Shown: positions 9,153 to 17,994 of the stretch, one piece after another | Layout of the letters: the number at the start of each line of letters is the position of its first letter | Numbering within the stretch: position 1 is the first letter of the stretch | Position numbers and translations under genes: made by a program | Notes under the pieces: model-generated | The model's input: the letters and a program-made list of their open reading frames with translations, nothing else | Told to the model about the DNA's origin: nothing | Databases searched by the model: none | Origin: Phaeobacter cretensis | Lineage (GTDB): Bacteria; Pseudomonadota; Alphaproteobacteria; Rhodobacterales; Rhodobacteraceae | Assembly (NCBI RefSeq): GCF_047372505.1 | Contig: NZ_JBKBEU010000001.1 | Coordinates: 310,001-374,000 of the forward strand | DNA length: 64,000 nucleotides | Direction: 5' to 3'

Positions 9153-9896
9153 TTAGCGGAATTCAGCCACCGGTTCACGGTTCGGAGTCGCAGCCTCCAA
9201 GGCATCAGTCAGCGTCAGCGTCTTGCGAAACAGCGCCCGCCCGACCAGCGCACCAGAGACTGACCCGATATATTTTAGCCGCGCCACGTCATCGACAGTG
9301 CGCACTACACCGCTGGCGATCACAGGCGTGCGGGCTTTCTCGGCAAGACCCGCTATCAGGCCAAGCTGCGCTTCGACATCGGACATGTCGCTATCGATAT
9401 CGGTGATGATAATCCCGGCGAAGGGACAATCGGAAAAAGCCTCAACAAAGGCATCGGGCGAGAACGATCCGGCCTGACGCCAGCCGTCTGTCATCACTTG
9501 ACCTTCCCAGACATCAACCGCCAGAACGATCTGGTCAGGATAAAGGCGGGTTAGCATACGCACCAGTGCGGGATCTTGTGCAGCCAGCGTGCCGACAACA
9601 ACGCGGCCTGCCCCTTTGTCGATCCAGTGCTCGACATGTTCACGGCTGCGCATCCCACCACCGAGCTGTACCGGGATACCTGCGGTGCGGATAATCTCTT
9701 CCACTAGCTCGGCATTGCGGTTGTCGCCTTCGATGGCATCGAAGTCCGTCAGATGCATCCATTCCGCACCATCAGACGCAAAACTGCTGGCGGTCGCAAC
9801 CGGGTCCACGTGCCAGATCATGGCGGTATCAAGCCGCCCCTTATCCAGCGTAACGCAGCGCCCGTCTTTCAATTCCATTGTGGGGTAGATCATCAT
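9153..9896 (-). CDS. HisA-family TIM-barrel paralogue with altered active site
   Basis: A 247-residue (beta/alpha)8 protein of the HisA/HisF family. HisA converts ProFAR to PRFAR in histidine synthesis. The phosphate-binding loop QLGGGMR and the late barrel motif VIASGVVRTVDD are recognisable, the latter with Val where HisA usually has a second Gly. The catalytic first-strand motif, normally AIDLKDG with Asp8, reads TMELKDG with Glu at residue 8. Asp128 in LAVDVWEG is kept. The gene lies between acpP and fabF rather than in a his operon, has its own terminator and a good AGGAGGG site. It is probably a second, divergent HisA homologue, and I would not assume it works in histidine synthesis. 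Confidence 0.8.
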   Translation of the reverse strand: MMIYPTMELKDGRCVTLDKGRLDTAMIWHVDPVATASSFASDGAEWMHLTDFDAIEGDNRNAELVEEIIRTAGIPVQLGGGMRSREHVEHWIDKGAGRVVVGTLAAQDPALVRMLTRLYPDQIVLAVDVWEGQVMTDGWRQAGSFSPDAFVEAFSDCPFAGIIITDIDSDMSDVEAQLGLIAGLAEKARTPVIASGVVRTVDDVARLKYIGSVSGALVGRALFRKTLTLTDALEAATPNREPVAEFR

Positions 9897-9999
9897 CGCA
9901 ATGCCCTCCTGTCGTCGGCAGTTTCGTCAAGGCTAGCACGGAGTTTGTTCCCGTCTAAGGAGAAAAGCCGACCTCACATGGGTCGGAAACGTCCACCAA

Positions 10000-10036
10000 A
10001 TGCAAAACGGCGCTTTCCTATAAGGAAAGCGCCGTC
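10000..10036 (-). terminator. acpP terminator
   Basis: A 13-bp perfect stem (10023-10035 with 10007-10019) with a 3-nt loop, followed on the minus strand by a short T run. It lies 26 bp after the acpP stop. Confidence 0.85.
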
Positions 10037-10061
10037 TGTGACCGTCACCAATTAGGTGGGA

Positions 10062-10295
10062 TCAGGAAGCTTCGCTGATGAACTTCACCGCATCGCCAAA
10101 GGTCTGGATAGTTTCGGCCGCATCATCAGGGATCTCAATGCCGAACTCTTCTTCGAAAGCCATGACCAGCTCAACGGTATCCAGGCTGTCTGCGCCCAGA
10201 TCATCGATGAACGACGCGTTCTCGGTCACTTTGTCTTCTTCAACACCCAGGTGTTCCACAACGATCTTTTTTACGCGGTCTGCGACGTCGCTCAT
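10062..10295 (-). CDS. acpP: Acyl carrier protein
   Basis: A 77-residue acidic carrier protein. The 4'-phosphopantetheine attachment site is Ser37 in LGADSLDTVELVMAFEEEF. Length and charge are typical. It carries growing acyl chains for FabF, FabG and FabD, which are all encoded nearby on the same strand. It is followed by a strong terminator and preceded by a 617-bp gap, so it is probably a single-gene transcript, as is usual for this highly expressed gene. Confidence 0.98.
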   Translation of the reverse strand: MSDVADRVKKIVVEHLGVEEDKVTENASFIDDLGADSLDTVELVMAFEEEFGIEIPDDAAETIQTFGDAVKFISEAS

Positions 10296-10825
10296 GTCAA
10301 TTCCTCATCTTGTCAGGGCATTCGCCCGGTTCTGCCCTTGCCCGCTCGGGGCGGCTTGGTTGTGCCCGATGCGGGCGATCGTGTCCCACATAGCAGGACG
10401 TGCCACTGCCGGTCCGGCATGGACCCACAGAAGGCGAATATGCGCCGCCTATAACACAGACCGACGCAGAGGCAAACGGTTTCGCAGCATCACTGCAACC
10501 ACCAGCCAATGGCCTATCCCCTGAGGCTCAGGCGACAGGTTCAGCATTTGGCCACAGGCGACCTCATATGCAAGGCTTGTATATTTTATTTTTTACAGCT
10601 CGCACAGCAAGAAGGTGAATTTTTTATTATTTTTCAGCATGTTTTGACTGATCTCCAATTGGGTTTCAGGCTGAATTTAGCGCATAGAGCTGTGATGCAG
10701 ACACGTGAATACGCCGAAGAATGCCCCAATTCTCAACGAACACTCCACGTAGATCATGGTGTTTCATTCGCCATACAGCCACCCGTCGAAGACATGCCGC
10801 CACCCCACGATGAGACGGCCCTCTA

Positions 10826-10861
10826 CGAAAAACCCGGCCACCGGGGAACCGGAGCCGGGCT
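10826..10861 (-). terminator. fabG terminator
   Basis: On the minus strand GCCCGGCTCCGG...CCGGTGGCCGGG folds into a long GC-rich hairpin, followed by TTTTTCG. It lies about 50 bp after the fabG stop. The rest of the 10296-10825 gap shows no gene and is AT-rich around 10570-10640. Confidence 0.8.
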
Positions 10862-10912
10862 AGATGAATCAGCCGTGGCAAAGCCAAAAGCGGGAGCGTT
10901 CAGAGCCCCAGA

Positions 10913-11650
10913 TCAGAGCATCGCCATGCCGCCATTCACGTGCAATGTGGTACCCGTGACATAGCCTGCTTCGCCGCTTGCCAGATACAATACGGCAGAC
11001 GCAATTTCTGCGGGATTGCCCATACGACCGCTGGGGATTTGGGTCAGAATTGCGTCTTTCTGGGTGTCGTTCAGCTTCTCCGTCATCGCTGTAGCAATAA
11101 AGCCGGGAGCAACCGCATTGACCGTGATACCCCGGTTCGCAACCTCATAGGCCAGCGATTTGGACATACCAACCATGCCAGCCTTAGCGGCGGCATAGTT
11201 GCCCTGACCGGGGTTGCCGGTGGCTCCGACGATGGAGGAGATATTGATAATCCGGCCCCAACGCGCCTTCATCATGCCGCGCAGAACTCCTCGACACAGT
11301 CGCATGGTCGACGTCAGATTCACTTCCAGAACGCTGTTCCACTCATCATCTTTCATACGCATGAAGAGATTGTCGCGGGTAATGCCAGCGTTATTGACCA
11401 GAATATCCACCGACCCCATGGCTGCAATCGCCTGTTTCGGCAGCGCCTCAACCGCCTCCGCATCTGAAAGATTGCAAGGCAGTACATGCGCGCGATCGCC
11501 CAGCTCCGCCGCCAACTCTTGCAGCGGTGCCTCGCGCGTTCCGGAGAGGCCAACAGTGGCGCCAGCGGCATAGAGCGTGCGTGCGATATCACCGCCAATG
11601 CCACCGGAGGCACCAGTGATAAGGGCAGATTTGCCGGTCAGATCAAACAT
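10913..11650 (-). CDS. fabG: 3-oxoacyl-ACP reductase FabG
   Basis: A 245-residue short-chain dehydrogenase that reduces 3-oxoacyl-ACP with NADPH. The cofactor loop TGASGGIGGDIA is at residues 13-24, NNAG is in LVNNAGITRDN, the catalytic serine is in INISSIVGATG, and the YxxxK motif is GNYAAAKAGM. The C-terminal VTGTTLHVNGGMAML is typical. It follows fabD with an 84-bp gap, so fabD-fabG is likely one unit. Confidence 0.96.
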   Translation of the reverse strand: MFDLTGKSALITGASGGIGGDIARTLYAAGATVGLSGTREAPLQELAAELGDRAHVLPCNLSDAEAVEALPKQAIAAMGSVDILVNNAGITRDNLFMRMKDDEWNSVLEVNLTSTMRLCRGVLRGMMKARWGRIINISSIVGATGNPGQGNYAAAKAGMVGMSKSLAYEVANRGITVNAVAPGFIATAMTEKLNDTQKDAILTQIPSGRMGNPAEIASAVLYLASGEAGYVTGTTLHVNGGMAML

Positions 11651-11734
11651 ATGGTTTCCTTTATCTCGTCCCTGGCCTCGGGTCTGTCGTCATGTTCAGA
11701 TCAAACGGGCCAGTATCTTATGAAAATTCTACGC

Positions 11735-12667
11735 TCAGGCCTCAGTGGCAGCGGTTACGTCCTCGGTGGTGCCAACTTGGCGGCTGCTGAGGCTACGGTC
11801 GATCTTGCGGATCATCCCTGACAACGCTTTGCCTGCACCGATCTCCCAGAACTCGGTCACGCCTTTGGCGGCCATGCACTGCACGCTTTCACGCCAGCGT
11901 ACAGAACCGGTGACCTGTTCGACCAGCAGTTTGCGGATCTCATCAGGGTCAGTAACGGCATCCGCGCGCACATTGGCGATCAGCGGCACGGCAGGGGATG
12001 TGATCTCAACCCCGGCCAGCGCCTCGGCCATGACATCGGCGGCAGGCTGCATCAATGCACAATGGAAAGGGGCAGAGACCGGCAGCATCACAGCCCGTTT
12101 AGCGCCTTTTGCCTTGGCAATTTCTGCTGCGCGCTCGACCGCGGCCTTCGCTCCGGAGACAACAACCTGCGTGGGATCATTGTCGTTGGCAGCCTGGCAG
12201 ACCTCACCCTGTGCGGCCTCCTCTGCAACGGTTCTCACCGCATTCAGATCTAGCCCAAGAATGGCGGCCATCGCGCCCTCACCCACTGGCACTGCACTTT
12301 GCATTGCCTTGCCGCGGATGCGCAGCAAGCGTGCGGTATCAGCCACTGAAATCGTACCTGCTGCTGCCAAAGCGGAGTATTCACCCAGACTGTGACCCGC
12401 CACAAATGCGGCCTTATCGATGCTGATACCTTCAGCTTCCAGCGCGCGCATAGCCGCGAGCGAGGTCGCCATCAGCGCAGGCTGGGCGTTCTGAGTCAGT
12501 GTCAGGGTTTCAATATCACCTTCCCAAATCAGCTGGCTCAGCGCTTCTCCCAGTGCGGCGTCAACCTCGTCGAAGACGGCTTTGGCGGCCGGATAGGCCT
12601 CTGCCAAAGCCTTGCCCATACCGATTGTCTGCGCGCCCTGCCCCGGAAACACGAATGCAATTGTCAT
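11735..12667 (-). CDS. fabD: Malonyl-CoA:ACP transacylase FabD
   Basis: Transfers malonyl from CoA to ACP. The start is the ATG opening MTIAFVFPGQGAQTIGMGKAL. Twelve extra upstream codons are possible but unlike the family. The nucleophile serine lies in AGHSLGEYSALAA, and the second-site histidine in VSAPFHCALMQPA. Length of 310 residues is normal. It heads the fabD-fabG unit. The b561-YceI gene starts in the opposite direction about 170 bp away. Confidence 0.96.
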   Translation of the reverse strand: MTIAFVFPGQGAQTIGMGKALAEAYPAAKAVFDEVDAALGEALSQLIWEGDIETLTLTQNAQPALMATSLAAMRALEAEGISIDKAAFVAGHSLGEYSALAAAGTISVADTARLLRIRGKAMQSAVPVGEGAMAAILGLDLNAVRTVAEEAAQGEVCQAANDNDPTQVVVSGAKAAVERAAEIAKAKGAKRAVMLPVSAPFHCALMQPAADVMAEALAGVEITSPAVPLIANVRADAVTDPDEIRKLLVEQVTGSVRWRESVQCMAAKGVTEFWEIGAGKALSGMIRKIDRSLSSRQVGTTEDVTAATEA

Positions 12668-12840
12668 CTGAGACCTCATCTTGTCTGCATATCTGCGTTG
12701 CACCGGGTTTAGACGCAGGTGACGCTACGTACAAGCAAAGGCTTGCGCCGATGCACCAAAGCTGTGCATCAGGTGACAGAGTTGCGTATTGTCACAAATT
12801 GCTCACGGGATAGACTATTCCCATCACTCCCAACGAGAAA

Positions 12841-14136
12841 GTGCTGCTTGTCGTGTCCTCTCCTGTGTCCTCGCCCGCGCCCGTCGTTTCCCGCCAGAAC
12901 ACCACCCTGCACTATGGCAGCGTTGCCAAGGTGTTTCATTGGCTGACCGCCCTGTTGATGCTGGCCGTCTTCCCTCTGGGGTATTTCGCCACTGATCTGG
13001 CGCATTACATCCAAAGCGCCGACTTTGATGGCGCGCAAGCAACGCTAAACCGCGCTGCGCGGCTGTTTTCGCTGCATAAAACGCTGGGGTTGACCCTATT
13101 CTTGACCGCACTGCTGCGCATCCTCTGGGCGCTGAGCCAACCAAAACCGGTTCCGCTGCACCCCGAACGACGACTGGAGACATTACTGGCCGAAGTCGTC
13201 CATTGGCTGCTCTATGGGTCGCTTGTTGCGGCACCGTTAACTGGCTGGATCCACCATGCTGCGACCACTGGTTTTGCGCCAATCTGGTGGCCCTTTGGTC
13301 AGAGTTTGCCGTTTGTCGCCAAATCTGAAGGTGTTGCTGCGGCCTTTGGCGGGCTGCATTGGCTGTTTGTCTGGACCCTTGCAGTCTCTCTGGCACTTCA
13401 CATCGCGGGGGCGCTGAAGCATCAAATCATCGACCGCGACGCCACTCTGCGACGGATGTTGCCCGGGTCAGCACCGGCTGTGGAACAGCAGACAGATGTC
13501 ACCCACGGCGTCGCGCCGATGATGGTGGCGTTGGCAATATGGGTTATGGTGCTGGCGGGTGGCGGGGCCTTAGGGCTTTACGCGCCGCATAGCCATGGTC
13601 CTGCCGATCATGCAGATGCCTCAGATACGTCCACAACACCTCCGGCGCCGTCGGGCAATTGGGTTGTTGCAGACGGCACCCTAGCCCTGACTATTGTGCA
13701 GATGGGCAGCGAGGTACGTGGCCAGTTCGACCAATGGCAGGCGACCATTGATTTTGAAGAGCCAGAAGCCCCCGGCCCTGCGGGCACCGTCACCGTCACC
13801 ATTGCAATCCCATCTCTGATGCTGGCCTCGGTCACCGATCAGGCCATGGGTCCCGACTATTTCGACAGCTCCACCTATCCTACCGCAGTATTCAGTGCAG
13901 AAATTTTAAAACTAGCGGACGGATACGTCGCTGATGGCACCCTGAGAATTCGTGACCAGGAGGTGCCTCTGCGCCTGCCTTTCTCCTTGGATTTGCAGGG
14001 CGACGCTGCCGTCATGACAGGCAGCGTTGAGGTGAACCGTCTGGATTTCAACGTGGGTCGTGGCGTCATGGATGAAGGTTCGCTCGCTTTTGCTGTGGGC
14101 ATTGCCGTGGATCTGACTGCCAATCGCGCGCGTTAG
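12841..14136 (+). CDS. Cytochrome b561 fused to a YceI domain
   Basis: A 431-residue two-domain protein. Residues 20-200 form a di-heme cytochrome b561 (four TM helices with histidines in KVFHWLTALLM, LFSLHKTLGL, EVVHWLLYG and LHWLFVW...LALHIAG). A further TM (MMVALAIWVMVLAGGGALGLY) follows and a proline/threonine linker (DTSTTPPAPSG) joins it to a C-terminal YceI lipocalin-like domain (NWVVADGTLALTIVQMGSEVRGQF to the end). YceI proteins bind polyisoprenoid ligands such as quinones, so the fusion plausibly couples membrane electron transfer to a periplasmic ligand. The start is a GTG; GTG codons at 12853 and 12865 are alternatives. A separate periplasmic YceI is encoded 3 kb away. Confidence 0.9.
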   Translation: MLLVVSSPVSSPAPVVSRQNTTLHYGSVAKVFHWLTALLMLAVFPLGYFATDLAHYIQSADFDGAQATLNRAARLFSLHKTLGLTLFLTALLRILWALSQPKPVPLHPERRLETLLAEVVHWLLYGSLVAAPLTGWIHHAATTGFAPIWWPFGQSLPFVAKSEGVAAAFGGLHWLFVWTLAVSLALHIAGALKHQIIDRDATLRRMLPGSAPAVEQQTDVTHGVAPMMVALAIWVMVLAGGGALGLYAPHSHGPADHADASDTSTTPPAPSGNWVVADGTLALTIVQMGSEVRGQFDQWQATIDFEEPEAPGPAGTVTVTIAIPSLMLASVTDQAMGPDYFDSSTYPTAVFSAEILKLADGYVADGTLRIRDQEVPLRLPFSLDLQGDAAVMTGSVEVNRLDFNVGRGVMDEGSLAFAVGIAVDLTANRAR

Positions 14137-14215
14137 AGGCTGAATTGGCAAGGATTGAGTTGGCATGGGCCGGCTTGGCTCCGGCTCTTGTCAAAACAAC
14201 CAGTTATCTATCCCC

Positions 14216-14254
14216 AAAGCCCCGGCCCGAGCTGATCGCTTGGGCCGGGGCTTC
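14216..14254. terminator. Bidirectional terminator between b561-YceI and the dmdA-like gene
   Basis: A perfect 12-bp stem AAGCCCCGGCCC / GGGCCGGGGCTT (14217-14228 with 14242-14253) lies between two convergent genes and can serve both. T runs on either side are short. Confidence 0.7.
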
Positions 14255-14266
14255 AACGCAAAGCGG

Positions 14267-15388
14267 CTACAGATCGAAAGGCAATCGCGCAACGCTGATT
14301 TGACGCGCATCCCCATCCATTTGGACCACGAGGTCTGACGCATCACTGTCAACATCTGTTGCGATCATTCCAACGCCAATGTTCTTTCCAAACCGTTGGG
14401 AATAAATAAATTCACTCAAGATACCAACGGTCTGTCCGCTTGTTGTTTGCACGTCCAGTGAATGCTGACACGCAAGAATTCGTGGGCCGGAGATAACAAA
14501 GCCAACACGCCTTCGCTTTGGACCTTCGGCCTTGATTTTAAGAAGCGCCGCCCGTCCGACGAAGTCATCCGATTTTTCGAAGTCAACCAGCTTGCCCAGC
14601 GAGATTTCAAAAGGGTTGCAGGGGTTTGTTTGTAATCGCCCATCCGCCCCATAAGAGACCAACCCGCTTTCGAGGCGCTCCACATCATTTGGTGCACCTG
14701 GTCGGATACCATAAGCTGCACCTGCTGCTTTCACGATATTCCACAGTTCGATACCACGCGATCCGTCCTGCAAATATAGTTCAAACCCACCTTGTTTTGA
14801 CCAACCCGAACGTGCCAGCAAAAGCGGAACTCCTTGCAACTCAGTCTGTGCAAAGCCGAAGTATTTCAGGTCTTTGACCCAGTCGCCAAACAGATCCGCT
14901 GCAAGCGCCTCCGCCAATGGGCCTTGGATGGCGAGCGGCGACACATCAGGCTCAAACACCCGCACATTCAACCCACGTTCGGCCGCGATTGCACTTGCCC
15001 AAAGCTCAATGTCACTGTCCGCTATCGAGAGCCAAAACCGATCCGCGGCGAGCATCAACAATACCGGATCATTGATAAGGCTGCCTTGGTGGTTGCAAAT
15101 CGGCACATAGCGGCCTTGGCCAATCTTGGTTTTGCTCATATCCCGCGTGGTCAGATATTGAATAAGCTGCGCGGCGTCTGATCCAGAAATCTCGATCTGG
15201 CGCTGAGCCGCGACATCCCACATTGCCACACCGGTCATCAGGCTATCGTATTCTGCCTGTGGGTTACCAAAATTCGATGGAATAAGCATATGATTATAAA
15301 CTGAAAAACACGAAACCCCATCCGCTACTGTTGCATCGAAATAGACAGATTTCCTGATGTTGGGGCCGACACCTATGTTGAACGTCAC
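14267..15388 (-). CDS. DmdA-like DMSP demethylase family protein (GcvT fold)
   Basis: A 373-residue protein of the aminomethyltransferase (GcvT) fold that follows the DmdA pattern closely: VYNHMLIPSNF, IWDVAAQRQIEI-like MWDVAAQRQIEISG, WLSIADSDIELWA, VSPLAIQGP, ARSGWSKQGGFELY and a late VERLESGLVSYG. DmdA transfers a methyl group from dimethylsulfoniopropionate to tetrahydrofolate, giving methylmercaptopropionate. The start is a GTG after AGGAGAG. It is divergent from an Lrp-type regulator 111 bp away. Family placement is strong. Whether DMSP is the real substrate is inference, because several DmdA-related paralogues exist. The dddP lyase at 61466 shows this organism meets DMSP. Confidence 0.8.
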   Translation of the reverse strand: MTFNIGVGPNIRKSVYFDATVADGVSCFSVYNHMLIPSNFGNPQAEYDSLMTGVAMWDVAAQRQIEISGSDAAQLIQYLTTRDMSKTKIGQGRYVPICNHQGSLINDPVLLMLAADRFWLSIADSDIELWASAIAAERGLNVRVFEPDVSPLAIQGPLAEALAADLFGDWVKDLKYFGFAQTELQGVPLLLARSGWSKQGGFELYLQDGSRGIELWNIVKAAGAAYGIRPGAPNDVERLESGLVSYGADGRLQTNPCNPFEISLGKLVDFEKSDDFVGRAALLKIKAEGPKRRRVGFVISGPRILACQHSLDVQTTSGQTVGILSEFIYSQRFGKNIGVGMIATDVDSDASDLVVQMDGDARQISVARLPFDL

Positions 15389-15499
15389 GTGGTCTCTCCT
15401 GTTTGGCGGATGTGTTGAAACTTACATGGGTGCTATAGATTTTTGATGCAGGGTGTGATCAATATTTCCCAAAAAATGGCATAATATTGCAGGCCCTTT

Positions 15500-15988
15500 A
15501 TGGACACACTCAACATCCGAATTATCGAAGCTCTGCAAAAGCGTGGCGATATGACAAATGCGGAATTGGCTGAGATCGTGAACTCAACTCCATCCACATG
15601 TTTGAGGCGGGTTCGTGACCTTCAGAAATCTGGTTTTCTGGCCAAGAACATCTTCCTCGCGGATGCAGCCAAACTCGGGCGCGGCTTGAAGGCAATCATT
15701 GCGACAACGACAAGAGATCATACGCGCGCAGACAGAGAAGCCTTTGCTCGGCGCGTCGAGGCAGAGCCCTCCATTGCATATGCTTACGGTGTCACCGGTG
15801 AGGTAGATGCGATACTTATCGGGAATTTCCAGAATATGGTTGAATATCAGGACGTCTGCGACCGGCTTTTTGACGATGATGACAACATCGTCCGATACAC
15901 GACGCATTTCATTTCAGAGATCTACAAAACCGAACCTGCCATCCCCTGTGATGTTCTCCGGCAAACCAGTGCAGAAGGCGAGTATTGA
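15500..15988 (+). CDS. Lrp/AsnC-family transcriptional regulator
   Basis: A 162-residue regulator. The N-terminal winged HTH (LNIRIIEALQKRGDMTNAELAEIVNSTPSTCLRRVRDLQ pattern, residues 4-42) is followed by an effector-binding RAM domain (AYAYGVTGEVDAILIGNFQ). It is transcribed away from the dmdA-like gene, sharing a 111-bp intergenic region, and precedes a GST gene by about 100 bp. Control of one or both neighbours is likely by arrangement. Effectors of this family are usually amino acids or related small molecules; the actual one is unknown. Confidence 0.92.
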   Translation: MDTLNIRIIEALQKRGDMTNAELAEIVNSTPSTCLRRVRDLQKSGFLAKNIFLADAAKLGRGLKAIIATTTRDHTRADREAFARRVEAEPSIAYAYGVTGEVDAILIGNFQNMVEYQDVCDRLFDDDDNIVRYTTHFISEIYKTEPAIPCDVLRQTSAEGEY

Positions 15989-16092
15989 CCCTCGCTTTCA
16001 TTGTATCGCGGAGCTTCGCCCCTATGGGTGTTGTTCGCCTCAGGCCCCAAGTGATAAACATTCAAAAAGAGCTACAGGCAGGTAGATAGATC

Positions 16093-17022
16093 ATGGGAAT
16101 GCTGATTGATGGAAAGTGGGACGCCTCTGCTGACCGCACGATGGTGTCTGGCACATATCGACGTGAGCAAAGCGCCCTTCCGACGTCTGTTGATGATCAA
16201 ATACTGGCGGAGTTGAGCAACACTCAAAACCGGTTCTTTCTGATCGCGTCAGCGAGCTGCCCGTGGTCCCATGGTGCTGTTATCGCATTGGTTCTCGCGG
16301 GTTTGAAGCACACCGTGGGCATCCAATGGGCCGGTGGTCCAAGGCGAGAAGGATATGGACTGCTACCCGGCGGACCAATTCCCAATCGTTCGGACTATCA
16401 ACACCTGCATCAGTTCTACACCGCAACAGATGCCAACTACACAGGACGGTCGACAGTTCCGGTGCTGTGGGATGCGCACCACTGCAGAATAGTGTCCAAT
16501 TCTTCCGCCGATATCATATCTGCATTCGACGCCACTAGCTCAACGATCGACCTCCGACCCGCTGGCCTGCTCGACAAGGTAGACGCTCTGACACAACACA
16601 TATTTGATGGCTTATCCAATGCTGTCTATCGTGCTGGAAAATCTCAGAAACAAGCTGAATATGAGGATGCCGTCGATACTGTTTTTCGCACTCTAGACGA
16701 GCTGGAAGATCGCCTGAACGGCCAAACGTTCCTATTCGGAGACAGCCTTACGCAGGCAGATGTGAGATTGTTCGCAACCCTGGTGCGGTTCGATACGGTC
16801 TACGCCACGCATTTTCGCTGTACCCGCAAAAGACTGGTCGACTATCCAAGATTATGGCGTTTTACCCGTCGCATTTTTCAGATACCCGATATTCGGCAAA
16901 CCGTTGATTTCGATGAAATCCGGTATGGGTATTATATCAATGACGGCGACCATAATCCGCACGGCATCATCGGCCAACAACCGCAGATCGATTGGGACAG
17001 CCGCGAAGGTTTGTCGGACTAG
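16093..17022 (+). CDS. Glutathione S-transferase, Xi class (glutathionyl-hydroquinone reductase-like)
   Basis: A 309-residue protein. The N-terminal thioredoxin-fold half carries the cysteine motif FFLIASASCPWSHGAV, matching the CPWAH motif of glutathionyl-hydroquinone reductases, which remove glutathione from quinone conjugates. The family's TVPVLWD and SADIISAFD segments are present, and the helical C-terminal domain includes GDSLTQADVRLFATLVRFD. The gene follows the Lrp regulator in the same direction. Length fits the family (about 310-330). A link to the adjacent dmdA-like gene is suggested only by context. Confidence 0.87.
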   Translation: MGMLIDGKWDASADRTMVSGTYRREQSALPTSVDDQILAELSNTQNRFFLIASASCPWSHGAVIALVLAGLKHTVGIQWAGGPRREGYGLLPGGPIPNRSDYQHLHQFYTATDANYTGRSTVPVLWDAHHCRIVSNSSADIISAFDATSSTIDLRPAGLLDKVDALTQHIFDGLSNAVYRAGKSQKQAEYEDAVDTVFRTLDELEDRLNGQTFLFGDSLTQADVRLFATLVRFDTVYATHFRCTRKRLVDYPRLWRFTRRIFQIPDIRQTVDFDEIRYGYYINDGDHNPHGIIGQQPQIDWDSREGLSD

Positions 17023-17132
17023 CGACCAAGCACGGACTATGCGGCCACCTTTGAAATCGCAACTGGCTCAGCCCGGCGTTAGCATCAACATTTTAGGCTC
17101 AGTTTTGATAAAACGGTTTGCGGGCTGGACAC

Positions 17133-17165
17133 AGAAAAACCGCCACCCGGATTGGATGGCGGTTC
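17133..17165 (-). terminator. yceI terminator
   Basis: An 8-bp stem AACCGCCA / TGGCGGTT (17157-17164 with 17138-17145), with extra pairs inside and followed on the minus strand by TTTTTC. It lies about 50 bp after the yceI stop. Confidence 0.8.
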
Positions 17166-17214
17166 AACAATTTAGCGGCGGCCGATTTTATCGCGCCACC
17201 CTATGCCAAAGGCG

Positions 17215-17790
17215 TTACTCGGCTTTCATCGCTTCGACAGAGATCTTGACTTCGACCTCATCGCTGACGAAGGGCGCGAATTTGCCAAGTTCGTAATCAG
17301 AACGCAGCAAGGTTGTGGTTGCATCGAAACCAGCCCAAGGCTTGCCCGCCATCGGGTGCTGGCCAACCTGGTTCAGGGCCGCGTCCAGAACCACAGTTTT
17401 GGTAACACCGTTCAGTGTCAGGTCGCCGGTAATCTCAGCAGCGTTTTCGCCGGTGACTTTGATACCGGTGGATTTGAAGGTGATCATCTCTGCATCATCA
17501 GCGCCAAAGAAATCCTTGGACATGAAGTGATCAAAGCGCCCTTCCCAACCGGTCAGCATGGACGTTGCAGGCATGGAGACCGACACGCTGGAAGCTTCGG
17601 GGTTTTCCTGATCAAAGGAAATCTCGCCCTCAAAACCAGAGAACATGCCGTATGTAGTGGAGAAGCCCAGGTGGTTATAGCTAAACACAACCTGGCTGTG
17701 GCTGGCATCCAGCGTATAGGCTTCGGGTGCGGCATAAGCCGAAGTGGCAGCGGCACCCATCAGGGCAGCAGCAATAAGAGTGTTTTTCAT
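17215..17790 (-). CDS. Periplasmic YceI family protein
   Basis: A 191-residue exported lipocalin-like protein that probably binds a polyisoprenoid chain. The start is set by GGAG ten bases upstream and by the signal peptide MKNTLIAAALMGAAATSAYA, cleaved before APEAYTLD. The mature domain begins YTLDASHSQVVFSYNHLGFS and contains GDLTLNGVTKTVVLDA, both typical of YceI. A TTG-free extension of 25 codons upstream is not needed. The gene is monocistronic with its own terminator. Confidence 0.93.
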   Translation of the reverse strand: MKNTLIAAALMGAAATSAYAAPEAYTLDASHSQVVFSYNHLGFSTTYGMFSGFEGEISFDQENPEASSVSVSMPATSMLTGWEGRFDHFMSKDFFGADDAEMITFKSTGIKVTGENAAEITGDLTLNGVTKTVVLDAALNQVGQHPMAGKPWAGFDATTTLLRSDYELGKFAPFVSDEVEVKISVEAMKAE

Positions 17791-17994
17791 AGTTTTTGGC
17801 TCCATTGGACCGAATAACATCACTTCCCAGATGACGGTTTTGGCATAGCAAAGGGAAGTCGGCAATTCCCAACACTATCTGTGTTCACATGAACAACCAA
17901 AGCGGCTTCTGCGCCCAGCAGCGGGTTCTCGCGCAGTTGTGATGCTGGTGGTCGAATGGCGATGTCTGAAGGCCATCCCGGCTGAGCGGTCGGC

